Source: Aestuariispira insulae (lineage in GTDB: Bacteria; Pseudomonadota; Alphaproteobacteria; UBA8366; Aestuariispiraceae). Taken from it: a DNA stretch of 64,000 nt. Location: assembly GCF_003385955.1 (NCBI RefSeq), contig NZ_QRDW01000010.1, positions 1 through 64,000 of the forward strand, given 5' to 3'. Position numbers and translations under genes: made by a program. Below, piece after piece: positions 37,096 through 46,561 of this stretch. The first letter of the stretch is position 1; every line of letters begins with the position of its first letter. Below the pieces are notes generated by a model. The model was not told the DNA's origin. It ran no database searches and saw only the letters and a program-made list of their open reading frames with translations.

Positions 37096-37689
37096 ATGAT
37101 CAAGAAACTCCTGCCTGCCGGCGGCATTTTGCTGGCGCTTTCCTCTCCGGCTTATGCCCATCTCAATCCTGCGGAACACGGTTCTTTCATGGCTGGTGCC
37201 ACCCATCCGCTGTTCGGCCTGGACCATCTTCTGGTCATGGTAGCCGTCGGTCTTTGGGCCGCCCAGGAAGGCCGGAAAGCGATCGTTGCGCTGCCGGCAA
37301 GCTTTGTCGCCATGATGCTTTTAGGATTCGGCCTGGCCTTGACCGGCATGGCCCTGCCTTATGTTGAACCGGTCATCCTGTCATCCGTGGTCGGCCTGGG
37401 CCTGCTGGTTGCTCTGGCAATTCGTCTGCCGATCGGTGCCTGCATGATGATTGTTGGTACCTTCGCCCTGTTCCACGGCCATGCCCATGGCGGCGAGATC
37501 GGTTCTGCCGGTGCCCTGGCCTATGGGGCCGGATTTGCGCTGGCCACTGCCCTGCTGCATGGCTGCGGAATTGTCATCGGCCGTTATGCACGGGCAAGCC
37601 GGAATTCCGAAAGCCCGCTTCACCAGATGATCAGCCGTGCGCTGGGCGGTTTGACCGTTTTGGCCGGGGCGGCTTTGATCCTCGGCTGA
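37096..37689 (+). CDS. HupE/UreJ-family membrane protein
   Basis: 197 residues: a signal-like first helix ending AYAHL, then about six membrane helices. The family start HLNPAEHGSFMAGATHPLFG is followed by LDHLLVMVAVGLWA, with His/Asp residues thought to bind nickel or another metal. HupE members import nickel for hydrogenase or urease; neither enzyme is nearby, so the metal is open. ATG start after GAGGA. Confidence 0.9.
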   Translation: MIKKLLPAGGILLALSSPAYAHLNPAEHGSFMAGATHPLFGLDHLLVMVAVGLWAAQEGRKAIVALPASFVAMMLLGFGLALTGMALPYVEPVILSSVVGLGLLVALAIRLPIGACMMIVGTFALFHGHAHGGEIGSAGALAYGAGFALATALLHGCGIVIGRYARASRNSESPLHQMISRALGGLTVLAGAALILG

Positions 37690-37713
37690 TCAGGCGAACC
37701 TGATTATTTGAAA

Positions 37714-37740
37714 GAGCGGGCCTATTGGCCCGCTTTTTTA
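37714..37740 (+). terminator. Terminator of the HupE gene
   Basis: Stem GCGGGCC / GGCCCGC with TATT loop and seven T, 27 bases after the stop. Confidence 0.92.
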
Positions 37741-37840
37741 TTGGCGACTGGCTGACGGATTTTTGTGGCTTTGCTCCTGGTATGGCGATTAACCTGACCA
37801 AAGAGTCAGAACAATATCAACTTACAGGGATACATCACCC

Positions 37841-38128
37841 ATGCCCAAGGCCTATTGGATCGCCCATGTCACGGTCACAGACCCGGATCAATATAAGCTC
37901 TATGCCGATGCCGCACCCAACGCATTCAAGAAATACAATGCCCGCATCCTAGCGCGCGGCGGCACCCATGAACATCTGGAAGGCGAAGGCCGCCCCCGCA
38001 ATGTGGTGATCGAATTCAACAGCCAGCAAGATGCCCTGGATTGTTACCATTCCGAGGAATATCAGGCGGCAAAGGCCCATCGCAAAAACGCCGGGATCGC
38101 CGACATCGTCATCGTTGAAGGTGTTTGA
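37841..38128 (+). CDS. DUF1330 protein
   Basis: 95 residues forming a ferredoxin-like alpha/beta barrel monomer. It has the family phrases KAYWIAHVTVTDPDQYKLYA, RILARGG, VVIEFNSQQDALDCYHSEEY and YQAAKAHRK. The biochemical role is unknown. ATG start; a single gene. Confidence 0.92.
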   Translation: MPKAYWIAHVTVTDPDQYKLYADAAPNAFKKYNARILARGGTHEHLEGEGRPRNVVIEFNSQQDALDCYHSEEYQAAKAHRKNAGIADIVIVEGV

Positions 38129-38182
38129 TCCCATTCTATCCACAGTGTAGCCTCCGGCCATCACCCATTGCCGGAGGATCTC

Positions 38183-38575
38183 ATGACCATCACCGCCCTT
38201 TATGCCAGTTTGTTTGCCCTCATCTTCTTTGCGCTCTCGGTGCGGGTGATCACAGTGCGCCATGCGACCAGGATCGGGGTTGGTGACGGCGGTGACAATC
38301 TGTTGAAACGGCGCATGCGCGCCCAAGCCAATTGCGCGGAGTATGGCCCCCTCATCCTAATCCTGATGGGGCTTTCCGAACATTTGACCGTTTCCGCCTG
38401 GGCGCTTCACGGCCTGGGGATTGCCTTCCTGGCGGGACGCGCATTGCATGGTTTCAACATTGCCCGCGATCGGGAGGTCATCCGGCTGCGTATCTTTGCC
38501 ATGGGCCTGACCTTCACCGCCCTTCTTGGCTTCAGCCTGCTCAATCTGATCCAATTGGCGCGCGTTTGGATCTGA
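38183..38575 (+). CDS. MAPEG-family membrane protein
   Basis: 130 residues with four membrane helices and the MAPEG signature (RRMRAQANCAEYGPLILILM). The family includes glutathione-dependent enzymes. The start is ATG 38183, 6 bases after CGGAGG; an in-frame TTG five codons upstream is less likely. Its 3' end overlaps the convergent EamA gene by 35 bases. Confidence 0.88.
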   Translation: MTITALYASLFALIFFALSVRVITVRHATRIGVGDGGDNLLKRRMRAQANCAEYGPLILILMGLSEHLTVSAWALHGLGIAFLAGRALHGFNIARDREVIRLRIFAMGLTFTALLGFSLLNLIQLARVWI

Positions 38576-39461
38576 ACCAGTTGCCGCGGCTGTTGATCAG
38601 CATCACCCCGATGAGGGCGGCGGCTAGGCCGATGCCCTGTTCGGCGGTGATGGTCTCGCCAAGAAACAGCATACCCAGGACCACCCCGACACCAGCGCGC
38701 AGATAGGCCTGGCTGGCAACCCCCAAGGGTCCCAGCGTATGGACAAGCCGGTAATAGATCAGCAATGCCACGCCTGTGCAGCCGATCGAGAGAAAACCCG
38801 CAGCCGCCATCGCCCCCAAAGAAGGGGAAAGTGTCCAGGGACGTTCCAAAATCAGGCTGGCCGGGACCAGAGCAATGGTTGCCCAGATCATGACCCCTGC
38901 CGCCGAAACCGCGCTTGGCAAATGGGAAAGACGCCGACCATAGAGCGCGGCACAGCCATAGAGCGCCGCGCCGCCCAAAATAGCCAGCTGGGCCCAAACC
39001 TGTTCACCAAGCCCATTCAGGGCGCCGAACCCGACAATCAGCGCAACCCCCGCCAATCCCAGCGCCGCGCCCAGGATTTTCCGGATGGCGGGGCGGTCGG
39101 ATAGCGCAAGCATGCTGCCGATCAGGACAACAAAGATGGGCGAAGTGGAATTGAGCACGCTGGCCAAGGCACTGTCCACATATTGCTGGCCCCAGACCAG
39201 CAACAGCCAGGCCCCGATGCTGTTAAAAAAGGATTGCAGCAGCAAACGCGCCCAGTCCCGGCGGTCTCTGGGCAGGCGCAGCCCCCGGAGAAAGAGGACA
39301 ATCAAAAGAAAACAGGCCGCACCCGACACCCGGACCGCCACCAAGGTGACCGGCGGGATTTCATCAACCGCCAAACCAATGAAGAGGTAGGAAGACCCCC
39401 ATAACAAAGCCAGCAGCCCAAGCAGGCCATATTCCAGTTTATGATCGGTCATTGCTTTCAT
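38541..39461 (-). CDS. DMT-superfamily transporter (EamA)
   Basis: 306 residues with ten membrane helices in two EamA repeats (about 12-140 and 155-295). The second contains RLVHTLGPLGVASQAYLRAG and LFLGETITAEQGIG. Likely a metabolite exporter of unknown substrate. Starts at the first of two ATGs (39461), behind GGACGGAA. Convergent and overlapping with the MAPEG gene. Confidence 0.92.
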   Translation of the reverse strand: MKAMTDHKLEYGLLGLLALLWGSSYLFIGLAVDEIPPVTLVAVRVSGAACFLLIVLFLRGLRLPRDRRDWARLLLQSFFNSIGAWLLLVWGQQYVDSALASVLNSTSPIFVVLIGSMLALSDRPAIRKILGAALGLAGVALIVGFGALNGLGEQVWAQLAILGGAALYGCAALYGRRLSHLPSAVSAAGVMIWATIALVPASLILERPWTLSPSLGAMAAAGFLSIGCTGVALLIYYRLVHTLGPLGVASQAYLRAGVGVVLGMLFLGETITAEQGIGLAAALIGVMLINSRGNWFRSKRAPIGSD

Positions 39462-39649
39462 TTCCGTCCTGTCATCAACATTATCTGGCCGAATTCCTAC
39501 TTCCGATCATCGGACAAATGCTTCGATCCCGGTCGAAGCACCATTGGATTTGATCCACCGGATGACGGTCGCAGCCATCATTTTGGCGTGCAAACGATAG
39601 TGCATGCTCCCGCTTTGCGGCTTGATCCCCCGAGCCAAGGAGTTGCCCC

Positions 39650-40576
39650 ATGATCGTTCGAGACCGCCCCAGCCCCCTGCGTCTGTTTTTTGTTATGCAG
39701 GGTTCTATCGTACCGCGTATTGCGCCCCAGATCATCTGCATCTTTATTCTGGGCTGCCTGGATCTCCTCCTGCATCGTTATTATCCCGCCTTCTTCTCCG
39801 GGCTAACGGCTGCGCCCTTCGCCCTGATGGGGCTGGCCCTGTCGATCTTTCTCGGCTTCCGCAACAGCGCCAGTTATGACCGATGGTGGGAGGCTCGGAA
39901 ACAATGGGGGCAATTGGTCATTGATACCCGCTCACTGGCCCGGCAGGTCAACAGCCTGATGCCGGAAAAGGGCGAAACCGGCAGTTTGGCGGCCCGGAAG
40001 ATCACCCGTCTTTCCATTGCCTTCACCCATGCCCTGCGCCATCATCTGCGCGGCACGGATGCCTGGTCCGACATCGGGGATTTTCTGGATCATGGGATGA
40101 TCGATGATCTGAAACGCAGCCGGAACCTGCCCGATGCACTATTGCGACAGATTGGCCAGGAGCTGGGGCGCGCGGTTCATAGCGGCCTGATCAGCGATGT
40201 GCTTTACCGTCCGATGGAAGAACGTCTGACCTCCATGGCCTCTGTCCAGGCGGCATGTGAACGCATTCATACCACACCGCTTCCCTTTGCCTATAATCTG
40301 TTGCTGCACCGGACCGCCTATCTTTATTGTTTCCTGCTGCCATTCGGCCTTGCCAGCACATTGGGACTGCTGACCCCGCTGGTGTCGGCCATCATCGCCT
40401 ATACCCTTTTTGGCCTGGATGCCCTGAGCGAGGAATTGGAAGGGCCGTTCGGCACCTCCGCCCACGACCTGGCGCTTTCCGCGATCAGCCGGACAGTTGA
40501 GGTGAATTTGCGTGAGACTTTGGACGAACAGGACCTCCCCGCAGACCTGACGCCGGATAATTTTCATTTATGCTGA
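39650..40576 (+). CDS. Bestrophin-family (UPF0187) membrane protein
   Basis: 308 residues. It matches the bacterial bestrophin-like channels: FLGFRNSASYDRWWEARKQW, then HRTAYLYCFLLPFGLAST and LDALSEELEGPFG, which forms the conserved acidic/Pro motif. These form pentameric ion channels. Substrate ion unknown. ATG start; tail overlaps the PAS_5 gene by 9 bases in convergent orientation. Confidence 0.92.
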   Translation: MIVRDRPSPLRLFFVMQGSIVPRIAPQIICIFILGCLDLLLHRYYPAFFSGLTAAPFALMGLALSIFLGFRNSASYDRWWEARKQWGQLVIDTRSLARQVNSLMPEKGETGSLAARKITRLSIAFTHALRHHLRGTDAWSDIGDFLDHGMIDDLKRSRNLPDALLRQIGQELGRAVHSGLISDVLYRPMEERLTSMASVQAACERIHTTPLPFAYNLLLHRTAYLYCFLLPFGLASTLGLLTPLVSAIIAYTLFGLDALSEELEGPFGTSAHDLALSAISRTVEVNLRETLDEQDLPADLTPDNFHLC

Positions 40577-41140
40577 GGAAATACCGATCTCAGATTTTTC
40601 CTGCTCGTCATGCCGGAAATGCAGCGCATTGACGATCTTATGGCTGATATCGTTCCGTCCGTGGATGAAAGGCAGGAATAAGACCGTGTAAACGGTTTTG
40701 CGAATGGCTTCTTCCTCCTGTTCCCGCCATTCCATGGTTTTGGACACCAGATGAGGCTCTTCGCAATCCCGGACCCAATCCAGTCGGCCTTTTACATCAT
40801 CGTAGTTTTCAGGCGGCATAAATTCACGCAGGCTTTTGGGGGTTGCCGGGATCTGAAGCGCGTTTTTGCAGCTATTGCCGACAACACTGACAAAATAGTC
40901 GCCATTGTTCAGCGCATCATAAAGCAGGATATCGGGCAGGACGTTCGGCACCTCTACTGGGTCAAACTCTGACCAGACAGGCATGAGCCGGTTCCCACGC
41001 AAATCATTCCAATAGCGAAACAGCCCCTGCATCGACGGACAGGGAATATTGTCTTCACATACATCCAACACCGTCGCAAAAGGACTATGCGGCAAACCAG
41101 CCTTTGCCTTTCGATAAGAATCCATCTTCTCTGTCCGCAT
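40568..41140 (-). CDS. PAS_5-family protein
   Basis: 190 residues. The core (LFRYWNDLRGNRLMPVWSEF then DILLYDAL, FVSVVGNSC, REFMPPENYDDVKGRL, YTVLFLPF) matches the PAS_5 family, found mainly in alphaproteobacteria. A single sensory PAS fold without an output domain; no function known. ATG start. Confidence 0.9.
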   Translation of the reverse strand: MRTEKMDSYRKAKAGLPHSPFATVLDVCEDNIPCPSMQGLFRYWNDLRGNRLMPVWSEFDPVEVPNVLPDILLYDALNNGDYFVSVVGNSCKNALQIPATPKSLREFMPPENYDDVKGRLDWVRDCEEPHLVSKTMEWREQEEEAIRKTVYTVLFLPFIHGRNDISHKIVNALHFRHDEQEKSEIGISSA

Positions 41141-41347
41141 CCCAATTTATCTTTTGCCCTATTATTCCATAGAAAGTTAACAAAATCATCAACGGTGGCG
41201 GGAATTCGGCATTTCCGTGTCTATCTAACACTTTTTCCCCTTCCAAGAACGCCCTCGCCGCCCGATATGTCTTCAACCGGTTAGCAGATGACATTACCTG
41301 CCAGGCTGATATTGTGCGCCAAATGCCTCCTTGCTTGGAATGATCGG

Positions 41348-41965
41348 ATGACCGGACTGGAAACCTTCCTGATCGCATCCCTGGCGCTGAATATCACGCC
41401 GGGCGCGGATATGATCTTTGTCCTGGCCACCGCGCTGGCCCAGGGGCGCAGAACCGGCATGGTTGCCGCCTTGGGCATCGGGGTCGGCGGGCTTGGCCAT
41501 ACGGCTGCCGCTACCGTGGGGCTGTCCGCCCTGTTGAGCCTGTCTGCGGAGGCTTTCACCCTGCTTAAGATTATCGGCGCGGCCTATCTTGTCTGGCTCG
41601 CGGTTCAGACCTTGCGGGGATCCGGCGGACTGTCTTTTGCCGATGGCCGTCCGGTAAGGAAGAAAAAACGCATTTTTCTGGATGCGGCTTTGGTCAATCT
41701 GCTGAATCCGAAGGTGGCGCTCTTCATGCTGGCATTCCTGCCGCAATTTGTGGATACAGCCGCCCCCAACCCGGCCCTACAGGTCATGTTCCTGGGCGCG
41801 CTTTTCTGTTTCACCGGAACAGTCACGCTCTGCCTGGTGGCCTGGTTTGCCGCACCGCTCGGCCAGGCCGTGCGCAAGAGCGCGCGCACGCAGCGTATCA
41901 TGCGCTGGGCTACCGCCGGAATTCTGGCGGGGTTGGGCGTGCGACTCGGGCTGACCCAACCGTAA
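41348..41965 (+). CDS. LysE-family translocator
   Basis: 205 residues with about six membrane helices. The family signature NITPGADMIFVLATALAQGR is near the start, and LVNLLNPKVALFMLAFLPQF is in the middle. Probably exports an amino acid or similar metabolite. Start at ATG 41348, which gives the normal family N-terminus; the frame is open 20 codons further up. Confidence 0.92.
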   Translation: MTGLETFLIASLALNITPGADMIFVLATALAQGRRTGMVAALGIGVGGLGHTAAATVGLSALLSLSAEAFTLLKIIGAAYLVWLAVQTLRGSGGLSFADGRPVRKKKRIFLDAALVNLLNPKVALFMLAFLPQFVDTAAPNPALQVMFLGALFCFTGTVTLCLVAWFAAPLGQAVRKSARTQRIMRWATAGILAGLGVRLGLTQP

Positions 41966-42068
41966 TATCCGACGATATTCCCGTTGGTTTGCGGGTGCTT
42001 TGGCCCCCGGAAATTCTCGTTATATGTCCGATTTATGTCATAAATTGCAATTGGGTTACAAATCCGTA

Positions 42069-42094
42069 ACAGGCGGGTGATAAATCCCGCCTGT
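42069..42094 (+). other. Strong hairpin upstream of the phosphoesterase gene
   Basis: Perfect 9-bp stem ACAGGCGGG / CCCGCCTGT with an 8-base loop, 104 bases after the LysE stop and 87 before the next ATG. No T-run follows. It could be a leader structure, an attenuator, or a factor-assisted terminator for the LysE gene. Confidence 0.55.
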
Positions 42095-42181
42095 CGCAAT
42101 TGTTTAACAATCATACATATGCCTTCCATGATAGGCACAACCCGTTCGTTTCTCTTATCCCGGAGAATGAAAGGACGGGAG

Positions 42182-42985
42182 ATGATGCTCGATACCGCCA
42201 CAGCCAAATACCGCGCCATATGGATTTCTGACATCCATTTGGGTACCAAAGGGTGTCAGGCCGGTAAGCTATTGGACTTTCTTAAAAAGAATGAAAGCGA
42301 CTACCTGTATCTGGTCGGTGATATCATCGATGGCTGGCGCTTGAAGAAATCCTGGTACTGGCCGCAAGAGCATAACGATGTTGTGCAAAAGATCCTGCGC
42401 AAGGTGCGCAAAGGGTGCAAGGTCACCTATGTGCCCGGCAATCATGATGAATTTGCCCGTGAATATGTCGACCATCATTTCGGTGGCGTTGAGGTTGTCG
42501 ACAAGGCCATTCATGAGACCGCCGCCGGTCGGCGCCTGCTGATCCTGCACGGCGATGAATTTGATGTGGTCGTGCGGTATGCCAAATGGTTAGCCCTGCT
42601 GGGCGACGGTGCCTATACGGTTCTGCTGGTATTGAACAACTGGCTGAACCGGATCCGGGAAAAGCTGGGCTATCCTTATTGGTCGCTCTCCTCCTATCTC
42701 AAACTCAAGGTGAAGAACGCGGTCCAGTTTATCGCCGAATATGAGACCGCCATCGCCAAGGCAGCCGCCCATGAAGGGGTGGACGGCGTTGTATGCGGCC
42801 ATATCCATCACGCGGAGATGCGCGAGATCGATGGCATCCTTTATTGCAATGACGGTGATTGGGTCGAAAGCTGCTCTGCCCTGGTCGAACATTATGACGG
42901 GCGTCTTGAACTGGTTTATTGGGCCCATCAACCGGCAACACAGTCTGATTCACAAAAGAAGGCCGAAATCGCGTGCGTATATTAA
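42182..42985 (+). CDS. Metallophosphoesterase, UDP-2,3-diacylglucosamine diphosphatase family
   Basis: 267 residues with all calcineurin-type metal motifs: SDIHLGTKG, GDIIDGW, GNHDE, and GHIHHA near residue 200. The family includes LpxH and relatives that cleave UDP-diacylglucosamine in lipid A synthesis. This subgroup, found with a GT4 gene, may instead act on another glycolipid precursor. Start at the ATG pair (42182/42185) behind GGACGGGAG. The end overlaps the GT4 gene by 13 bases. Confidence 0.88.
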   Translation: MMLDTATAKYRAIWISDIHLGTKGCQAGKLLDFLKKNESDYLYLVGDIIDGWRLKKSWYWPQEHNDVVQKILRKVRKGCKVTYVPGNHDEFAREYVDHHFGGVEVVDKAIHETAAGRRLLILHGDEFDVVVRYAKWLALLGDGAYTVLLVLNNWLNRIREKLGYPYWSLSSYLKLKVKNAVQFIAEYETAIAKAAAHEGVDGVVCGHIHHAEMREIDGILYCNDGDWVESCSALVEHYDGRLELVYWAHQPATQSDSQKKAEIACVY

Positions 42986-44031
42986 TAGTGACCGACGCCT
43001 GGTATCCGCAGATCAATGGTGTCGTTAGAACCCTGACGGCCATGCGGGACGAACTTACCCGCGCCGGGGACGAGGTCCATATGCTGACGCCGGAAGGTTT
43101 CCGGTCCATGCCCTGCCCGACCTATCCGGAAATTCCCTTGAGCCTGGTAACCGCCCGGAATGTTGAAAAAGTGGTGCGGCAGTTCCTGCCCTGTGCCATC
43201 CATATCGCCACCGAGGGACCTCTCGGTCTTGCGGCAAGACGGTTTTGCCGCAAACTGGACATTCCCTATACCACCGCTTTCCATACCCGGTTTCCGGAAT
43301 ATATCGAAGCGCGGTTCCGCATTCCCGCCAATTGGGTTTACCCGGCCATGCGCTGGTTTCACGGACATTCCAGTTCAGTAATGGCCCCGACCCCCACCGT
43401 GGTTGAAAGTCTGAAGGACCGGAAATTCCGCAATGTGAAACTTTGGGGCCGCGGGGTTGATATTGACCTGTTCAAACCCGGCCCGAAAGCAGAGATCCCC
43501 GGCGCAAAAGACGGGCCGGTCCTGTTATCGGTCGGTCGCATCGCCGTTGAGAAAAACATCGGTGCCTTTTTGGAATTGGAAGCGGAAGGCACCAAAGTGG
43601 TTGTCGGTGATGGCCCGCAGATCGGCGAATTGCGCAAGAAATACCCCGATGTGGTTTTTGTCGGTGCCAAACATGGTGAAGAACTGGTTTCCTACTACAA
43701 CGCGGCTGATGTTTTTGTCTTTCCCAGCCTGACCGACACATTCGGACTGGTGATGCTAGAAGCCATGGCCTGCGGTGTGCCCGTTGCCGCCTACCCCGTT
43801 ATGGGGCCGAAGGATGTGGTCACAGACGAAAAAGTCGGCAGCCTGCATGACGAGCTGGGCGTCGCAGTCAACCGGGCCTTGGGATTGAAACGAGCCGACT
43901 GCCGTGCTTTCGCCGTGGAACGGTCCTGGGAAAACTGCGCTAAAACCTTCCGCTCCTACCTGCATGAATTCGACCCCGCCATGATCCATGGCACCTTGGT
44001 CGACCGGGATATGAACCGCGAAACTATCTGA
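42973..44031 (+). CDS. Glycosyltransferase family 4
   Basis: 352 residues with a GT-B fold. N-terminal VTDAWYPQINGVVRTLTAM and the acceptor-side EGPLGLAARRFC; C-terminal nucleotide-sugar part with LSVGRIAVEKNI and the EX7E-like block PSLTDTFGLVMLEAMACG. It resembles alpha-mannosyl and sulfoquinovosyl/diacylglycerol transferases. GTG start within the end of the phosphoesterase gene, so they are translationally coupled and probably act in one glycolipid pathway. Donor and acceptor unproven. Confidence 0.9.
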   Translation: MRILIVTDAWYPQINGVVRTLTAMRDELTRAGDEVHMLTPEGFRSMPCPTYPEIPLSLVTARNVEKVVRQFLPCAIHIATEGPLGLAARRFCRKLDIPYTTAFHTRFPEYIEARFRIPANWVYPAMRWFHGHSSSVMAPTPTVVESLKDRKFRNVKLWGRGVDIDLFKPGPKAEIPGAKDGPVLLSVGRIAVEKNIGAFLELEAEGTKVVVGDGPQIGELRKKYPDVVFVGAKHGEELVSYYNAADVFVFPSLTDTFGLVMLEAMACGVPVAAYPVMGPKDVVTDEKVGSLHDELGVAVNRALGLKRADCRAFAVERSWENCAKTFRSYLHEFDPAMIHGTLVDRDMNRETI

Positions 44032-44114
44032 TCAGGAACGCCAGATTATAGGCCTGTTAACGATTCATCGATAGAATAACGCTTGCTGGGAAATAAACCG
44101 AAAGCAGCATTCTA

Positions 44115-44912
44115 TTGATAAGATATTTGTTCACGGCGCTCTCTGTCAGCTGGTTGCTTGTCCCGCTTATGGCCGCATCCAATGCCAACGCGACAGGCAT
44201 TGGCCTCAGAATTGCGGGATATCAAAATGAAATCCTGCTGCCAGCGGACAAATCCGGCCCCTATAGCCGGATTATCACCGCCATCGGGGATGAGGCCGGC
44301 ATTCCCCTCACCATGGAAATCCTGCCTGCAAAACGGGCCTGGCGACGCATGCATGGCCCCAAACCGGAAGTGCATTGCGAATTTCCAAGTGCGCTGGCGC
44401 ACCTGCCCGTGGATAGGCTGGATGTAACCGACTATATCCAGGCAAAGGCCATCAATAATGTGAGGGTCTATGCGGTGGCCAGGGAAGGGAGGGCACCGAT
44501 CGGATCTGTTTCAGAACTTGAAGGACTGCGCCTGGCCTATAATCGCGGCTATGGATACGGCCCAGAGCTTTCCCCGATCCTGAGAAAGGAAAAACCGTTT
44601 CCGGCACAGCTATTCCCGGTGGAAAACGACATGCAGGGGCTGCGCATGTTATTGGTCTATGATCGGACCGACGTGATGGTGAGCTATTACCCGGAGTTAT
44701 TGAGTTACCTGCAAAGAGAAAAACTGCCAACGCCTGTTTACGATCTGAACAAGCCGCTTTGGCAGGTTGAAGACGCCATTTTATGCCGCCGCAGTGCGCG
44801 GGTCTCCAGCTTGCTGCGGGATCTGAATGGCGCCATTGATGCCCTGCTCCAACGGGGCGTGATACAGGCCATTCTCGGGGATCTTTACCTGCCTGCCCCC
44901 CGCAACAAATAA
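44115..44912 (+). CDS. Orphan solute-binding protein (SBP_bac_3-like)
   Basis: 265 residues. A signal peptide ends near NANATG (about 27). The mature part has the two-lobed pattern of family 3 binding proteins (LPAKRAWRRMHGPKPEVHC; ELEGLRLAYNRGYGYG). No permease or ATPase is near, so it may act in sensing rather than import. TTG start; the ribosome site is weak. Compare the second such gene at 61831. Confidence 0.8.
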   Translation: MIRYLFTALSVSWLLVPLMAASNANATGIGLRIAGYQNEILLPADKSGPYSRIITAIGDEAGIPLTMEILPAKRAWRRMHGPKPEVHCEFPSALAHLPVDRLDVTDYIQAKAINNVRVYAVAREGRAPIGSVSELEGLRLAYNRGYGYGPELSPILRKEKPFPAQLFPVENDMQGLRMLLVYDRTDVMVSYYPELLSYLQREKLPTPVYDLNKPLWQVEDAILCRRSARVSSLLRDLNGAIDALLQRGVIQAILGDLYLPAPRNK

Positions 44913-44916
44913 CAGC

Positions 44917-45696
44917 CTAGCGCACCCGTTCGGTATTGCCGTCTACGGCAATAATCTGGCCGGAGACATAGCGGCTGGCCGGGTCCGCCAGAAACAGCGC
45001 CATGTTGGCAATATCGTCCTTTTCCACAAAACACCCCATGGAGACAGCGGATTCATAACCATCCCTGATGGTGCCCTCTGACCGGCCGGTGGCTTTTGCC
45101 TCAGCGGCAATCACCCGATCCATCCGATCGCCGGCAACAGCACCCGGACAAATCGCATTGACCCGAATCCCATCCATACCCACCTCGCCGGCCAGGCTTT
45201 TTGTCAATCCGACAACGGCCCATTTGGCCGCGGCATAAGGGGTGCGCATGGGATACCCCCAAGTACCGGCCGTTGACGCCAGATTGATGATTGCCCCTGC
45301 CCCCGCCTGTTTCATCACCGGCAATGCGTATTTCAGACACAGGAACATGCCATCGACACCAACTTCGAGACAACCGCGCCAATCCGCCAGCGCCATATCT
45401 TCCAGATAACCGCTGGGGCCTGCGATCCCGGCATTATTCACCAAGACGTCAATGCCGCCCATCCGGTCCAATACCCGGGTGAAGAAGGCGGATACCGCCG
45501 GTTCATCGGTCACATCAACAACCTCGGCCAGGGCCTCTGGATGCTGTTTACGGAATTCCGTAACCGCCGCCTCCGAGAGATCGAAAATCGCAACCTGTGC
45601 GCCTTTTCGCAAGAAAGCCTCCGCAATAGCCCGCCCGATACCGTCCGCCGCCGCCGAAACCACGACCCTAAGCGCAGCCTGCTGGTCCTTGGTCAT
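44917..45696 (-). CDS. SDR-family oxidoreductase
   Basis: 259 residues. Rossmann motif AAADGIGRAIAEAF (a variant of TGxxxGxG), NNAG at about 90, catalytic Ser in NLASTAG, and Tyr/Lys in YAAAK near 155. The late SGQIIAVDG motif points to NAD(H)-dependent classical SDRs. Substrate unknown. Convergent with the binding protein gene, 4 bases apart. ATG start. Confidence 0.93.
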   Translation of the reverse strand: MTKDQQAALRVVVSAAADGIGRAIAEAFLRKGAQVAIFDLSEAAVTEFRKQHPEALAEVVDVTDEPAVSAFFTRVLDRMGGIDVLVNNAGIAGPSGYLEDMALADWRGCLEVGVDGMFLCLKYALPVMKQAGAGAIINLASTAGTWGYPMRTPYAAAKWAVVGLTKSLAGEVGMDGIRVNAICPGAVAGDRMDRVIAAEAKATGRSEGTIRDGYESAVSMGCFVEKDDIANMALFLADPASRYVSGQIIAVDGNTERVR

Positions 45697-45916
45697 GATT
45701 GATCACTCCCTATTTCTTTTTTTATACGGTGCGCGCCTATTATGGAAAGAACCTTCCCAAATTCGACAATTAGTTTCATAAATCCGTCCGAAATCAGATC
45801 CTTGATCCAATTGATAAATGAATGGCTTACCCTCGGAATAGAATGTTAGACTCAGCTGCCGAAACCATTTGTCCGCCGACAACGGTTTTCCGCCTGATGA
45901 AAGAACGGAGAAGTTC

Positions 45917-46561
45917 ATGAGCGAAAACGCGCCCCATTCCGAATTGGTCAGTTCGCAATTTGGCAAGCTCTATACCGCCCTGATGATCAAACAGCTGAAT
46001 GAACGCGGTTTTGTCACGCGGATGATGGACGTGGGGACCGGACATGGCGGCTATCATGATCTGCTGAAAGATCATGTGCCGGATATGGAGTGGGTCGGCG
46101 TCGAGGTATGGGAGCCCTATGTCCGGGATTTCAAACTGCATGAAAAATATCCGGAAATGTATAACGAGGATGTCCGGACCCTGGATTTCAATAAGATCAA
46201 GAAAGTCGACCTGACCCTGTTCGGTGATATCCTGGAACATATGACCAAGGAAGAAGCCCAGGCTGTGATGGACAAGACCCTGGCCATGTCGCGCCTGGTG
46301 CTGGTTTCCATCCCAATCGTCCATTACCCGCAGGAAGAATTCGAAGGCAACCCCTATCAGCGCCATGTGAAGGATGATTGGTCCCATGGGGAATTTTGCA
46401 CCAGTTTCCCCGGCCTCCTGACCGGTTTTGTCCATGATCATATCGGCGTTTATTTCCTCTCGCTCGATGAGGAGGCATCTGAGCTGATCAAGCTGCTGCA
46501 TCCCGCGGTCAGCAGCCTGGTCGAACAAAAACTCCCCAACGACCAGATCAAATGGGGGTGA
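45917..46561 (+). CDS. Class I SAM-dependent methyltransferase-like protein
   Basis: 214 residues. The SAM-binding glycine loop is MMDVGTGHGGYHDLL, followed by VGVEVWEPYV and the motif LTLFGDILEHM with VLVSIPIVHYPQ, as in small-molecule or glycan methyltransferases. ATG 45917 follows CGGAGAAG; a start 16 codons earlier is possible. Overlaps the next gene by about 10 bases, so it is coupled to the CgeB-like gene. Confidence 0.82.
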   Translation: MSENAPHSELVSSQFGKLYTALMIKQLNERGFVTRMMDVGTGHGGYHDLLKDHVPDMEWVGVEVWEPYVRDFKLHEKYPEMYNEDVRTLDFNKIKKVDLTLFGDILEHMTKEEAQAVMDKTLAMSRLVLVSIPIVHYPQEEFEGNPYQRHVKDDWSHGEFCTSFPGLLTGFVHDHIGVYFLSLDEEASELIKLLHPAVSSLVEQKLPNDQIKWG

